DNA from: Streptomyces niger
Lineage (GTDB): Bacteria; Actinomycetota; Actinomycetes; Streptomycetales; Streptomycetaceae
Direction: 5' to 3'
DNA length: 64,000 nucleotides
Assembly (NCBI RefSeq): GCF_000718305.1
Contig: NZ_JOFQ01000017.1
Span: forward strand, 168,549 to 232,548
Part shown: positions 26,562 to 35,560 of the stretch, piece after piece
How the letters are laid out: each line of letters begins with the position of its first letter
How positions within the stretch are numbered: position 1 is the first letter of the stretch
Notes under the pieces: generated by a model
Told to the model about the DNA's origin: nothing
Databases searched by the model: none
What the model saw: only the letters and a program-made list of their open reading frames with translations
Position numbers and translations under genes: made by a program

Positions 26562-27383
26562 ATGGCGAACGAGAACGGCGAACGACCGGCCATCTGGGTC
26601 GGCTACGGCAAGCTGCTGAAGCTCTTCCGCGAGCGGGCCGGCCTGACGCAACAGCAACTCGCGGAGTCGGTGGACTATTCGTACGAACTCGTGGCATCGG
26701 TCGAGCAGGGCCGCCGTCCCGCGAAGGCCGCATTCACCGAGGCGGTGGAGAGCGTGCTGGACGCGGACGGCACGCTCCGCACGCTGCAACCGCAGGTCGA
26801 ACTGGCCAAGTTCCCCGCGTTCTTCCAGAACTTCGCGCTGCTGGAGACGGAGGCGGTGAGCCGGTTCTCCTACGACCCGTTGCTGATCCCCGGGTTGCTC
26901 CAGACCGAGGAGTACGCGCGTGGACTGCTGGAGGCGCACTACCCGCCACTGGACGACGAGGCTGTCGAACAGCACGTCTCCGCCCGCATGGCTCGACAAG
27001 CCCTGCTCACGCGCAAGAAACCGCCGCTCGCGCTGGCATTCGTGATTGAGGAGGCGGCGCTGCGCCGGGCTGCCGGTGTCGCGTCGGTCATGAAGGGCCA
27101 GCTCGAAGGGCTGCGGGACTGCGGGCAGCTGCGCAACGTTGACGTCCAGATCATGCCGACCACTCGGCCCACGCACAGCGGACTCAACGGGGGGCCGATG
27201 GTGTTCCTGGAGACCTCGGACCACCGACAGGCTGTCTACCTCGAATCCCACGGCATCAGCACGTTGGTGTTCGACCGCGCACGAGTCAGTGAACTGTCGC
27301 TCTGCTATGGCATGCTGCGGGCGCGGGCCCTCAGTACGGAGGATTCCGCGGCCCTCATCGATCGCCTGGCAGGGGAGCTATGA
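26562..27383 (+). CDS. XRE-family regulator with DUF5753-type C-terminal domain (Scr1-like)
   Basis: 273 residues from ATG 26562. Residues 13-70 are a helix-turn-helix: GYGKLLKLFRERAGLTQQQLAESVDYSYELVASVEQGRRPAK. The remainder fits the large Streptomyces group with a DUF5753 domain: FALLETEAVSRFSYDPLLIPGLLQTEEYARGLLEAHYP and MPTTRPTHSGLNGGPMVFLETSDHRQAVYLES are hallmarks. Its stop overlaps the first DUF397 gene by 4 nt. Such pairs behave as regulator plus small acidic partner in S. coelicolor development (Scr1/Scr2-type). I infer the same logic here. A TTGACA box lies about 45 bp upstream, with no clear -10. Confidence 0.9.
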   Translation: MANENGERPAIWVGYGKLLKLFRERAGLTQQQLAESVDYSYELVASVEQGRRPAKAAFTEAVESVLDADGTLRTLQPQVELAKFPAFFQNFALLETEAVSRFSYDPLLIPGLLQTEEYARGLLEAHYPPLDDEAVEQHVSARMARQALLTRKKPPLALAFVIEEAALRRAAGVASVMKGQLEGLRDCGQLRNVDVQIMPTTRPTHSGLNGGPMVFLETSDHRQAVYLESHGISTLVFDRARVSELSLCYGMLRARALSTEDSAALIDRLAGEL

Positions 27384-27580
27384 GCACCGAACTGGTCTGG
27401 GTCAAGAGCAGCTACAGCGGCACCAACGGCGGCGACTGCATCGAAATAGCCGCGGCCTCCCACACAGAGACCGTCCACGTGCGCGACTCAAAGGACATAC
27501 GCGGGCCCCGGCTGAGCGTTTCGCACGCCTCGTGGGCCGACTTCCTCGTATACGTGAGGGCCGGGGCCGGACAGCGATGA
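27380..27580 (+). CDS. DUF397 protein, first copy
   Basis: 66 residues. WVKSSYSGTNGGDCIEIA, VHVRDSKDIRGPRLSVSHASWADFL is the whole DUF397 domain: W-x-KSS-x-S...GGDC-x-E and RDSK are diagnostic. ATG overlaps the HTH stop (ATGA), and its own stop overlaps the second DUF397 gene in the same way. It is thought to act as partner of the HTH protein encoded just upstream. Confidence 0.92.
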   Translation: MSTELVWVKSSYSGTNGGDCIEIAAASHTETVHVRDSKDIRGPRLSVSHASWADFLVYVRAGAGQR

Positions 27581-27774
27581 CCAGCCGAATCGTCTGGTTC
27601 AAAAGCAGTCACAGCGGCACGAGCGGCGGCGACTGCGTCGAGGTCGCGGTGGTGCCCGGCACGGATACCGTCCATATACGCGACTCCAAGCGGATACGCG
27701 GGGCCGAGCTGCGCGTCTCGTACGCATCGTGGGCCGACTTTCTCGCTCACGCGGTGACGGCACGGTCCGACTGA
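27577..27774 (+). CDS. DUF397 protein, second tandem copy
   Basis: 65 residues from ATG 27577, overlapping the preceding copy by 4 nt. WFKSSHSGTSGGDCVEVAVV and VHIRDSKRIRGAELRVSYASWADFL align end to end with the first copy at roughly 60% identity, so this is a tandem duplication that has since diverged. It is easily missed because a longer out-of-phase upstream start exists for the same frame. Confidence 0.88.
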   Translation: MTSRIVWFKSSHSGTSGGDCVEVAVVPGTDTVHIRDSKRIRGAELRVSYASWADFLAHAVTARSD

Positions 27775-27876
27775 GAGGCGGCCGCGCCCCCTCCATCGAA
27801 TTGACCGGATTCGCCTTGGCGTGAGTGGTCGGCCGGCGGGATCGTGACCGGGTCCCGGCTACCGACAGGAGGCTCC

Positions 27877-28992
27877 GTGAAGGTCGGAATCCCGCGCGAG
27901 ATCAAGAACCACGAGTACCGGGTGGCCATCACGCCCTCGGGCGTGCACGAGCTGGTCCGGCACGGTCATTCCGTGTACGTCGAGCGGGACGCCGGTGCCG
28001 GGTCCTCGATCCCGGACGGGGAGTACGCCGCGGCCGGGGCCACCGTTCTGCGCGACGCCGATCAGGTGTGGGACACCGCCGACCTGGTGCTGAAGGTCAA
28101 GGAGCCGGTTGCCGAGGAGTATCACCGGATGCGCGAGGGGCAGTTGCTCTTCACGTATCTGCACCTGGCGGCCTCCAAGGAGTGCACGCAGGCGATGCTG
28201 GAGTCCGGGATCACCGGCGTCGCGTACGAGACGGTGCAGCCCGCGGACGGCTCGCTGCCGCTGCTGTTCCCGATGTCGGAGGTCGCGGGCCGGCTGGCCC
28301 CGCAGGTCGGCGCGTACCACCTGATGCGCGCCGCCGGCGGCCGGGGCGTGCTGATGGGCGGGGTGTCCGGCACCCTGCCCGCCAAGGTCGTGGTCGTCGG
28401 CGCCGGCGTCTCCGGCATGAACGCGGTGGCCGTGGCCACCGGCATGTGGGCCGACGTCACGCTGCTGGACCTGAACATCGAGAAGCTGCGCGCCGCCGAC
28501 CGGATGTACCAGGGCCGTATCCGGACCGTCGCCTCCAACGCGTTCGCGCTGGAGCGGGCGGTGCTGGAGGCGGATCTGGTCATCGGTGCGGTGCTGGTGC
28601 CCGGCGCCCGCGCGCCCAAGCTGATCAGCAACGAGCTGGTTGCCCGGATGAAGGAGGGTTCGGTTCTGGTCGACATCGCCATCGACCAGGGCGGCTGCTT
28701 CGCGGACTCCCGGCCGACCACGCACGCCGACCCCACGTACCGGGTGCACGACTCGGTCTTCTACTGCGTCGCGAACATGCCGGGCGCGGTTCCGAACACC
28801 TCCACGTACGCGCTGACCAACGTGACCCTGCCCTACGTCCTGGCCATCGCCGACCACGGCCTCGCGGCCGCGGCGGCCGCCGATCCGGCCGTCAAGCGGG
28901 GCATCAACGTGGTGGGCGGCCAGGTCACCTACGAGCCGGTGGCCGAGGCGCACGACCTGAAGTACGTGGACGTGGACGAGGTTCTCGTCTGA
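27877..28992 (+). CDS. ald: Alanine dehydrogenase
   Basis: 371 residues from GTG 27877, with AGGAGG 4 nt upstream; the frame extends 11 codons further but without a ribosome site. [23 protein letters not shown] is the standard opening, with pyruvate-contacting Arg and Lys (VLKVKEP) following. [28 protein letters not shown] (about 168-195) is the NAD-binding Rossmann loop with its terminal Asp. Converts L-alanine to pyruvate and ammonia, and back, in the cytoplasm. Catabolic alanine dehydrogenase next to an amino-acid permease suggests joint use, but the genes are separate transcripts. Confidence 0.95.
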   Translation: MKVGIPREIKNHEYRVAITPSGVHELVRHGHSVYVERDAGAGSSIPDGEYAAAGATVLRDADQVWDTADLVLKVKEPVAEEYHRMREGQLLFTYLHLAASKECTQAMLESGITGVAYETVQPADGSLPLLFPMSEVAGRLAPQVGAYHLMRAAGGRGVLMGGVSGTLPAKVVVVGAGVSGMNAVAVATGMWADVTLLDLNIEKLRAADRMYQGRIRTVASNAFALERAVLEADLVIGAVLVPGARAPKLISNELVARMKEGSVLVDIAIDQGGCFADSRPTTHADPTYRVHDSVFYCVANMPGAVPNTSTYALTNVTLPYVLAIADHGLAAAAAADPAVKRGINVVGGQVTYEPVAEAHDLKYVDVDEVLV

Positions 28993-29014
28993 GACACGGC
29001 CGGCCCGCGCCCCT

Positions 29015-29054
29015 TTTGGCGTACGGCCGGCCGATTTGGCGTACGGCCGGCCGA
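29015..29054. repeat. Exact 20-bp tandem duplication after ald
   Basis: TTTGGCGTACGGCCGGCCGA occurs twice, at 29015-29034 and 29035-29054. Each copy contains the palindrome CGGCCGGCCG, and with the upstream CGGCCGGCC at 28998-29006 they can form alternative hairpins, plausibly the ald terminator. Confidence 0.75.
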
Positions 29055-29152
29055 TCGCCACGCAACCCGCCTGCAACACCGACGCCACGTCCGCGTTCTA
29101 GGCTCCCCTGGTACCGCGATATCGCCGCTCCATTCGACGAAATTGGGAACCC

Positions 29153-30634
29153 GTGGGAGAGAAGAACACCGGAGCCACCGAAACCCCCGAGAGATCGGGG
29201 CTGCGGGGCGAACTCAAACAGCGTCATATGCGGCTGATCGCCCTCGGCGGTGTCATCGGCGCGGGGCTCTTCGTCGGCAGCGGCGTGGTCATCGAGGACG
29301 CCGGGCCGGCCGCCGTCATCTCGTTCATACTGGCCGGCGGGCTGGTCATCCTGGTCATGCGGATGCTCGGCGAAATGGCGGTGGCCCGGCCCTCGGTCGG
29401 TTCCTTCTACGCCTATGCGCGTCTCGCCCTGGGCGATTGGGGCGGATTCACCATCGGCTGGCTCTACTGGTATTTCTGGGTGAATGTGGTGGCCCTGGAG
29501 GCGGTGGCCGGCGCCGGTCAGCTGCACGTCTGGCTGCCGGGTGTGCCACTGTGGGTCATCAGTCTCTGCCTGATGGTCGTCCTCACCGCGGTCAACATGT
29601 TCTCGGTGAAATCCTTCGGAGAATTCGAGTACTGGTTCTCCTCCATCAAGGTCGCCGCCATCACCGTATTCCTCGTCGTCGGTCTCGTCTTCGTCCTGGG
29701 GCTGTGGCCGGGCGCGCACGCCGACGCGTCGAACCTGACCGCGCACCACGGATTCGCGCCGCAGGGCATCGGCCCGGTGCTCGCCGCCGTCATTCCCGCG
29801 GTCGGCTTCTTCACCGGTGCCGAGATCGCCGCGCTGGCCGCCGCCGAGTCCAGCGAGCCGCGCAAGAACGTCGCCAAGGCCACCCAGTCCGTCGTCGTGC
29901 GCGTCCTGCTCTTCTACGTCGGCTCGATCTTTCTGGTCATCGCGATCGTGCCGTGGAACGACCCGGACGTGGCCGACGGTCCGTACGTCGCGGCCCTCCA
30001 GGCGATCGGCATCCCCGCCGCCGGCACCCTGATGCGGGTCCTGATCCTGGTCGCCGTGCTCTCCTCGCTCAACGCCGGGCTCTACAGCGCCTCCCGCATC
30101 GTCTTCGCGCTCACCGGGAACGGCGACGCGCCGCACGGCCTGACCAAGCTGAGCAGGCGGGGTGTGCCGCGCCGCGCGATCCTCCTCGCGACGACGCTCG
30201 GCTACGTCTCGGTGATCATCGCGTACGTCTCGCCGGATGCGGTCTTCTCCTTCATCGTGCACTCCTACGGCGCGGTCGCCCTCTTCGTGTACCTGCTCGT
30301 CGCCCTTTCCCAACTGCGGCTGCGCCGCCGCCTGGAGCGCGAGGACCCGGCGTCGCTCCAGCTGAAGATGTGGTGGTACCCGTACCTGAGCTGGTTCACG
30401 GTGGCCGCGATGGCGGTGGTGATCGTCACGATGGCCGTACTGCCCTCGACGCGGATGGACTTCGCGGCCAGCGCCGTCACGCTCGTGGTCGTGCTCGCGG
30501 CGTACGGCGTGCGCGCGTACCGGCGGCGCGGCCGGGGCGGGCCCGCAGACGAAGCGGCCGGCGCCGCGCCCGCGGGGGTGCCGGGGTCGGGTGCCACGGC
30601 GCTGTCGGCCTCGGAGGCGGAGCGTCGGTCCTGA
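29153..30634 (+). CDS. APC-family amino acid permease (GABA permease-like)
   Basis: 493 residues from GTG 29153. [60 protein letters not shown] is the hallmark first third of AAT-type permeases (GabP, AroP, ProY), with the G-x-G-x-G-L-F substrate loop. Twelve membrane helices can be counted. [26 protein letters not shown] in the middle is also conserved. The C-terminal 35 residues are polar and disordered. It moves an amino acid or GABA with protons; the substrate is undecided. Located after ald but with its own spacing of 160 bp. Confidence 0.9.
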   Translation: MGEKNTGATETPERSGLRGELKQRHMRLIALGGVIGAGLFVGSGVVIEDAGPAAVISFILAGGLVILVMRMLGEMAVARPSVGSFYAYARLALGDWGGFTIGWLYWYFWVNVVALEAVAGAGQLHVWLPGVPLWVISLCLMVVLTAVNMFSVKSFGEFEYWFSSIKVAAITVFLVVGLVFVLGLWPGAHADASNLTAHHGFAPQGIGPVLAAVIPAVGFFTGAEIAALAAAESSEPRKNVAKATQSVVVRVLLFYVGSIFLVIAIVPWNDPDVADGPYVAALQAIGIPAAGTLMRVLILVAVLSSLNAGLYSASRIVFALTGNGDAPHGLTKLSRRGVPRRAILLATTLGYVSVIIAYVSPDAVFSFIVHSYGAVALFVYLLVALSQLRLRRRLEREDPASLQLKMWWYPYLSWFTVAAMAVVIVTMAVLPSTRMDFAASAVTLVVVLAAYGVRAYRRRGRGGPADEAAGAAPAGVPGSGATALSASEAERRS

Positions 30635-30672
30635 GGGCGCCGGTCCTGAGGGCATCGGTGCTGAGGCGGAAC

Positions 30673-30705
30673 GGGCGCGGGCCGTGCGGGTGACGGCCCG
30701 CGCCC
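30673..30705. terminator. Bidirectional terminator between permease and secDF
   Basis: Arms 30673-30685 and 30693-30705, 13 bp perfect, 7-nt loop, between convergent genes. Confidence 0.8.
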
Positions 30706-30721
30706 TCGGTGGCGCAGCGGG

Positions 30722-33085
30722 TCAGACCACGGCGCCGGTGTCGTCCGCGCGGCTCGCGCCCGCCCGGCGGCGCTGCCCCGACCGGGTCGGGGCGGGCCTA
30801 CGGCGCGTGACCGGCCGAGGCGGCGGCGCCGCGCTGCGGGCCTCCAGCGAGATCGCCAGCGGCATGGCCGTGAACAGCGACGAGTACGTGCCGACGCCGA
30901 TGCCGATGAGCAGCGCCACCGCGAAGTCGGTGAGCGTGTCACCGCCCAGGAACGCGAGCGCCGCCAGGATGAGGACGGCGCCGATGCCGGTGTTCACCGT
31001 GCGCGGCAGGGTCTGCAGGATCGCGGAGTTGGCGATCCGGTCGAACCGTGCGCGGCGGTCGGCGCCCCAGAGCTCGCGTACCCGGTCGAAGACCACGACG
31101 GAGTCGTTGACGGAGTACCCGATGACGGTGAGCAGGGCCGCCAGGAACACCCCGTCCACGGGCTTGCCGAGCCAGGCGAAGATGCCGACCAGGATCAGCA
31201 CGTCGTGTGCCATGGCGGCCACCGCCGAGGTGCCGAAGGTCCAGCGGAAGCGGACCGCGAGGTAGCCGAGCTGGGCGAGCAGCGCCACGCCGAGGGCGAT
31301 CAGCGCGTTGCGCCGCAGCTCGTCCCCCAGGCTCGGGCCGACCAGTTCGTCCCGCACCTTCTCGGTCTTCCCGCCCAGCCCGGCGACGGCCGCCCGAATC
31401 TCGCCTTCCTGGGCGGCGGTCAGCTTCTCGGTGCGTACGGTGAGGTCGCCGTCGCCCGAGGAGTTCACCACCGCGCGCGGGAAGCCGGCGTCGGCGAGCG
31501 CCGTACGCGCCGCGCCGGGCTCCACCCGGGTGGCGGTGGCGTACTCGACCATCCGCCCGCCGGTGAACTCCACGCCGAAGTTCAGGCCGCGCAGCCCGAT
31601 GCCGGCGGCGGCGAGGACGAGGACGAGTGCGGAGCCGGCGAGCCAGCGGCGCCGGTGGCGCATCAGGTCGGGCGAGCGGCGGGTGAGCCAGGTGCGGACC
31701 AGGCCCTCGTTCGCCAGCCCGGTGATCCGCGGCGCGGCCCGTACGAGGTCCCGGCCGACGGCGAATTCGGCGAGGACGCGGGTGACGACCAGGGCGCTGA
31801 TCATCGAGGCGAGGACGCCGAGGGAGAGGGTGACGCCGAAGCCGCGTACCGGGCCCGAGGCGAAGAAGAACAGCAGGCCGGCGGCGAGCAGGGTGGTGAT
31901 GTTGGAGTCGGCGACGGCGCTGAAGGCATTGCGGAAGCCGGCGGTGAGGGCGGTACGAATGCCGGGCCGTGCGGCGTCGGCCGGGCCGCCGCCCCGCTTC
32001 CGCTTGCGGCCGGTCATCGCGTACTCCTCCCTGGCCCGCTCGAAGACGAGGACGTTGGCGTCCACCGCCATGCCGATGGCCAGCACGAAACCGGCGAGGC
32101 CGGGGAGGGTGAGGGTCGCGCCGAGGGCCAGCAGCGCGGCGTAGGAGATGAGCGCGTAGCAGGCCAGGGCGAGCGCGGCGAGGGCGCCGAGCAGCCGGTA
32201 GACGACGATGATGAAGAGTGCGGTCAGGGTGATGCCGATGACGGCGGCCCGGGCGCTGGCCTCGATGGCGTCGGCGCCAAGCGTCGGCCCGACGGTGCGC
32301 TGTTCGACCAGCTCGACGGGTACGGGCAGGGCGCCGCCCTTGATGAGCAGCGCGAGGTCCTGGGCCTCCTGCTGGGTGAAGCTGCCGGTGATCTGGGTGG
32401 CGCCGCCGGTGATGCCGGTGCCGCAGGCCACCGACTCGTTGACCTGCGGGGAGGAGATGACCTTGTCGTCCAGGACGATGGCGGCGCGGCGGGCCGGGTC
32501 GCCGGCCGGCTTGCAGGCGGCCTCGCCGGTGAGCTGCGCCCACTTGCGTTCGCCGGTGCCGCGCAGGTCGACGGAGACGTACCAGCCGCTGCCGCGCTCG
32601 GCGTCGAAGCCGGCCTCGGCGCCGTCGACCTGTTCGCCGGTCAGCGCGGCCGGGCCGATCCGCAGCGGCTGCCCGGATTCGTCGCGCAGGGTGCGCTCGT
32701 CCTTGGGTCCCTGCTGCCGGGAGTCGGCGGGATCGGTGGAGCGTACGGGGTGGAAGGTGAGTTGGGCGGTGCGGCCGAGGACCTGCGCGGCCTCGCGCGG
32801 GTCCTGGAGGCCGGGGAGTTCGACGACGATGCGGTTCTCGCCGGAGCGGGCGAGGTTCGGTTCGGAGACGCCGAGGCCGTCGACGCGGCGGCGCAGGACT
32901 TCCAGCGTGCGGTCGGTGGCCTCCCGGCCGGCCTTGGTGGTGGGGGTGTCGCGGGTCTCCAGGACGAGCTGCGTGCCGCCGCGGAGGTCGAGTCCGAGGC
33001 GTGGCGACTGGGTGAGGGTGAGGTAGAGCGACAGGGCGAGGACGGCGAGCGCGAGCAGCGCGCGCAGCCTCGAAGCGCGGTTCAT
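30722..33085 (-). CDS. secDF: Fused protein-export membrane protein SecDF
   Basis: 787 residues from ATG 33085, one chain. The SecD half begins RLRALLALAVLALSLYL and GLDLRGGTQLVLE (SecD D1 motif). A periplasmic region (about 50-270) follows, then GFVLAIGMAVDANVLVFERAREE, the D4 motif with the proton-path Asp. The SecF half begins near 480 (RRRWLAGSALVLVLAAAG), with LNFGVEFTGGRMVEY and VIGYSVNDSVVVFDRVRE. Twelve helices in total. It uses the proton gradient to pull exported proteins after SecYEG. Streptomyces carry separate secD and secF elsewhere, so this fused form is probably the second, paralogous copy. The C-terminus is a basic Pro/Arg tail. Confidence 0.94.
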   Translation of the reverse strand: MNRASRLRALLALAVLALSLYLTLTQSPRLGLDLRGGTQLVLETRDTPTTKAGREATDRTLEVLRRRVDGLGVSEPNLARSGENRIVVELPGLQDPREAAQVLGRTAQLTFHPVRSTDPADSRQQGPKDERTLRDESGQPLRIGPAALTGEQVDGAEAGFDAERGSGWYVSVDLRGTGERKWAQLTGEAACKPAGDPARRAAIVLDDKVISSPQVNESVACGTGITGGATQITGSFTQQEAQDLALLIKGGALPVPVELVEQRTVGPTLGADAIEASARAAVIGITLTALFIIVVYRLLGALAALALACYALISYAALLALGATLTLPGLAGFVLAIGMAVDANVLVFERAREEYAMTGRKRKRGGGPADAARPGIRTALTAGFRNAFSAVADSNITTLLAAGLLFFFASGPVRGFGVTLSLGVLASMISALVVTRVLAEFAVGRDLVRAAPRITGLANEGLVRTWLTRRSPDLMRHRRRWLAGSALVLVLAAAGIGLRGLNFGVEFTGGRMVEYATATRVEPGAARTALADAGFPRAVVNSSGDGDLTVRTEKLTAAQEGEIRAAVAGLGGKTEKVRDELVGPSLGDELRRNALIALGVALLAQLGYLAVRFRWTFGTSAVAAMAHDVLILVGIFAWLGKPVDGVFLAALLTVIGYSVNDSVVVFDRVRELWGADRRARFDRIANSAILQTLPRTVNTGIGAVLILAALAFLGGDTLTDFAVALLIGIGVGTYSSLFTAMPLAISLEARSAAPPPRPVTRRRPAPTRSGQRRRAGASRADDTGAVV

Positions 33086-33277
33086 GGGCGTGGGCCTCCA
33101 GCAGGCGGTGCCGCGTGCTCGGTTGCGTACCGGCGCGGCGGGGATCCGTGCCGGTACGCGAGGGCGTGCGGGCACGGTGGGGAACGCCGCGGCCGGTGCG
33201 TACGGGCGCGGCGGGACGCACGGCGGACGCCCGCGCGGCCGGTGGCCGGGTCAGGGGCGTGCCGTGGTGGGAGGTGG

Positions 33278-33673
33278 TCACCTGCTGGAGAGGGGCGGGG
33301 CGCGGGCCGGCCGCAGGCCCACGCAGCACTGCTGCCGGTCGGCGGGGCCCCCGCGCGCCGGCGGCCGGGCGAGGGCCGGCAGTCGGGGTGCGAAGCGGCC
33401 GACCGGGCCGAGCCCGGGCACCGGGTGGGCCACGTGCTGCTCGGCCGGTGCGGAGCGGCCGGCGGTACGCAGGACGGCATGCAGCTGCGCGGAGTGCGCG
33501 GAGCCGTCGTGCGCGTGCGGGGGCCCGGCCGGGTACGTGGTGGCGTACGGGGCGCCGTCGGCGTGCGGGGGCGGGGTGGCCGCCGCGGCGGTGGGGCTCA
33601 GTCCGCCGAGGACGAGCGCGAGGGTCGCGAGCAGTGCCCGCAGGGCGGTCGCCGGCCGCATCCGCCGGTCCAT
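33278..33673 (-). CDS. Small secreted protein of unknown function
   Basis: 131 residues from ATG 33673, preceded by GGGAGGGAG. Residues 1-32 form a signal peptide: MDRRMRPATALRALLATLALVLGGLSPTAAAA is split here by an AAA cleavage zone. The mature part is Pro-, Ala- and His-rich (PPHADGAPYATTYPAGPPHAH) and Cys-poor except for a CC pair. No family recognised. It is 192 bp upstream of secDF on the same strand; a functional link with secretion is only positional. A frame running into it from 34900 is not coding. Confidence 0.6.
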   Translation of the reverse strand: MDRRMRPATALRALLATLALVLGGLSPTAAAATPPPHADGAPYATTYPAGPPHAHDGSAHSAQLHAVLRTAGRSAPAEQHVAHPVPGLGPVGRFAPRLPALARPPARGGPADRQQCCVGLRPARAPPLSSR

Positions 33674-33804
33674 GCTGCTCCCTCCCGTCCGACCCGCCGC
33701 CCGGGGTGTGCCGGCTGCTCGCCGTACCCGGGCGGGTGTCCGGCACACTCTGCCACGGCCGGGCGGTTTTGGGAGCCCGCCGGGCCGGGGCCCGGCTCTG
33801 CTCG

Positions 33805-34221
33805 TCAGGCGGCCCCGGCCGTGGCCATGGCGTCGGTCATCACGGCGGTGACGGTGTCGTACAGCGCCGCCCAGGACGCCTCGATGTCGGGGGTCCAGGC
33901 GTCCCCCGCGAAGTGGGCCAGGGCGGCGAGGAGGCTGGCGCCGACGGCGGGGAAGTGCTCGGGGCGTGCGCCGTACCCGGCGTGCCGGGCGCCGAGCCCC
34001 TGAAGGATGCGGACCACGGTGTCGGTGTCCTCCAGGTTGGCCACCAGCCCGCCGATCGCGTTCCAGAGCCGGTCCTCCTGCTCCTCCAGGTGCCGGGCGA
34101 AGAGCGGCCGCACCTCCGGGTGGTGCGTGAAGAGGTGCTCGTAGAAGTACTTCGTCACGGCGGTTCCGTGCGGCTCGACGGCGGCGTAACTGCTTTTGAT
34201 GAGCGTGAGGTCGAAGGTCAT
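33805..34221 (-). CDS. Single-domain globin (flavohaemoglobin-type)
   Basis: 138 residues from ATG 34221. It aligns with the haem domain of flavohaemoglobins: LIKSSYAAVEPHGTAVTKYFYEHLFTHHPEVRPLFARHLEEQEDRLWNAI. TKYFYEHLFTHHPE carries the B10 Tyr and CD1 Phe equivalents, and ARHAGYGARPEHFPAVGASLLAAL contains the proximal His of helix F. There is no FAD/NAD reductase domain; the protein ends after the globin fold. It should bind O2 or NO in the cytoplasm. It diverges from the PPOX-fold gene. Confidence 0.88.
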   Translation of the reverse strand: MTFDLTLIKSSYAAVEPHGTAVTKYFYEHLFTHHPEVRPLFARHLEEQEDRLWNAIGGLVANLEDTDTVVRILQGLGARHAGYGARPEHFPAVGASLLAALAHFAGDAWTPDIEASWAALYDTVTAVMTDAMATAGAA

Positions 34222-34375
34222 GCACGGGACGGTAGGAACGCCGCGTTTCGACGGTTCCGCGTCTTCGGTGACGCCGAGGAAAGCGCTCCCTCACCTCCGT
34301 GCCGCCGCCGCTGTGAGGGCCGGGCGAATTCGGCATGGCCCCCAACTGCCGCGTGGTGAGCGGGTACTGAGCCGT

Positions 34376-34966
34376 ATGGGAAAGGTCTACGAACGCATCG
34401 ACGGCAGGCTGCGCGCGTTCATCGAGGCGCAGAAGATCTTCTTCGTCGCGACCGCGCCGCTGTCCGGGGACGGCACGGTCAACCTCTCGCCCAAGGGCCT
34501 GTCCGGGCCCTTCGCGGTGCTGGACGACCGCACCGTCGCGTACCTGGACTTCGCGGGCAGCAACGCGGAGACCATCGCGCACCTGCGCGAGAACGGCCGC
34601 ATCACGCTGATGTGGTGCGCCTTCGAGGGCCCGCCGACCATAGTCCGCGTGCACGGCCGCGGCGAACCGGTCTTCCGCGACGACCCGCGGTGGGCGGAGC
34701 TGCTCGCCCGCTTCCCCGGCGTCGACGGCGCCGCGCACGGGCTGCGCGCGGTCATCGTCGTCTCCGCCGAGCCGGTCCGCGACACCTGCGGCTACGCCGT
34801 GCCGTTCATGACGTACGAGGAGGACCGGCCGCTGCACCGCTCGCGGTTCGCGCGCGAGACCGACGACAGCCTGGACGCGTACTTCCGCAAGAAGGAGCAC
34901 GTCGCGCAGAGCATCGACGGGCTGCCGGGCCTGCCCCTGCCGCTGCCGCCGCTGTCGGCCCCCTGA
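34376..34966 (+). CDS. Pyridoxamine 5'-phosphate oxidase-fold flavoprotein
   Basis: 196 residues from ATG 34376. IEAQKIFFVATAPLSGDGTVNLSPKGLSGPFAVLDDRTVAYLDFAGSNAETIAHLRENGRITLMWCAFEGPP is the split beta-barrel of the PPOX superfamily, of the branch with NLSPKG (often annotated as pyridoxamine phosphate oxidase-like, FMN- or F420-linked). The substrate is not known. It is divergent from the globin gene across a 154-bp promoter region and ends in a terminator. Confidence 0.85.
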   Translation: MGKVYERIDGRLRAFIEAQKIFFVATAPLSGDGTVNLSPKGLSGPFAVLDDRTVAYLDFAGSNAETIAHLRENGRITLMWCAFEGPPTIVRVHGRGEPVFRDDPRWAELLARFPGVDGAAHGLRAVIVVSAEPVRDTCGYAVPFMTYEEDRPLHRSRFARETDDSLDAYFRKKEHVAQSIDGLPGLPLPLPPLSAP

Positions 34967-34969
34967 CCC

Positions 34970-35002
34970 GCACGGCCCGCCCCGGGAGGGAGCGGGCCGT
35001 GC
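34970..35002. terminator. Bidirectional terminator between PPOX gene and argR
   Basis: GCACGGCCCGC (34970-34980) pairs with GCGGGCCGTGC (34992-35002), loop 11 nt, between convergent gene ends. Confidence 0.8.
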
Positions 35003-35012
35003 GGGTGCCGGC

Positions 35013-35552
35013 TCAGCCGGTCTTCTGGGCCAGTCGGAGCAGGTGGTCGGCGAGCGCCTGGCCGCCGTCCGGGTCGCGGCTGATGAGCAGCAGGGTGTCG
35101 TCGCCGGCGATGGTGCCGAGGATGACGTGCAGTTCGGCCTGGTCGATGGCCGAGGCGAGGAACTGGGCCGCGCCGGGCGGGGTGCGCAGCACCACCAGGT
35201 TCGCCGACGCCTCCGCGGAGATCAGCAGCTCGCCGGAGAGGCGGCGCATCCGCTCCTCCTTGGCCGACTCGCCCAGCGGCGCCTTGGGCGTGCGGAAGCC
35301 GCCCTCGCTGGGCACCGCGTAGATCAGCTCACCGTTGGTGTTGCGGATCTTCACCGCGCCCAGCTCGTCCAGGTCGCGGGAGAGCGTCGCCTGGGTGACG
35401 CTCAGCCCGTCGTCGGCCAGCAGCTTGGCCAGCTGGCTCTGCGACCTGACCGGATCGCGGTTGAGGATGTCCACGATCCGGCGGTGCCGGGCGGTCCGGG
35501 TCTGCGGTACGGCAGGGCCGTGCAGCGAATCGTTGTCCTGCGCCTCGGTCAT
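35013..35552 (-). CDS. argR: Arginine repressor
   Basis: 179 residues. The winged helix is [50 protein letters not shown] (about 20-69). The C-terminal oligomerisation and arginine-binding domain includes the [15 protein letters not shown] motif at about 145-160, where the Asp pair binds arginine. It represses argCJBD(R) and argGH via ARG boxes. Last gene of its own operon, 8 bp after argD, so it is autoregulated. The 20-residue N-terminal extension is normal for Streptomyces ArgR. Confidence 0.96.
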   Translation of the reverse strand: MTEAQDNDSLHGPAVPQTRTARHRRIVDILNRDPVRSQSQLAKLLADDGLSVTQATLSRDLDELGAVKIRNTNGELIYAVPSEGGFRTPKAPLGESAKEERMRRLSGELLISAEASANLVVLRTPPGAAQFLASAIDQAELHVILGTIAGDDTLLLISRDPDGGQALADHLLRLAQKTG

Positions 35553-35560
35553 GGTCTTCG

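Noticed and set aside
33278..34900. A 540-aa minus-strand ORF spanning the globin and PPOX genes
   Set aside because: It runs antisense to the PPOX gene and out of frame through the globin; only its last 131 codons, with ribosome site and signal peptide, look real.
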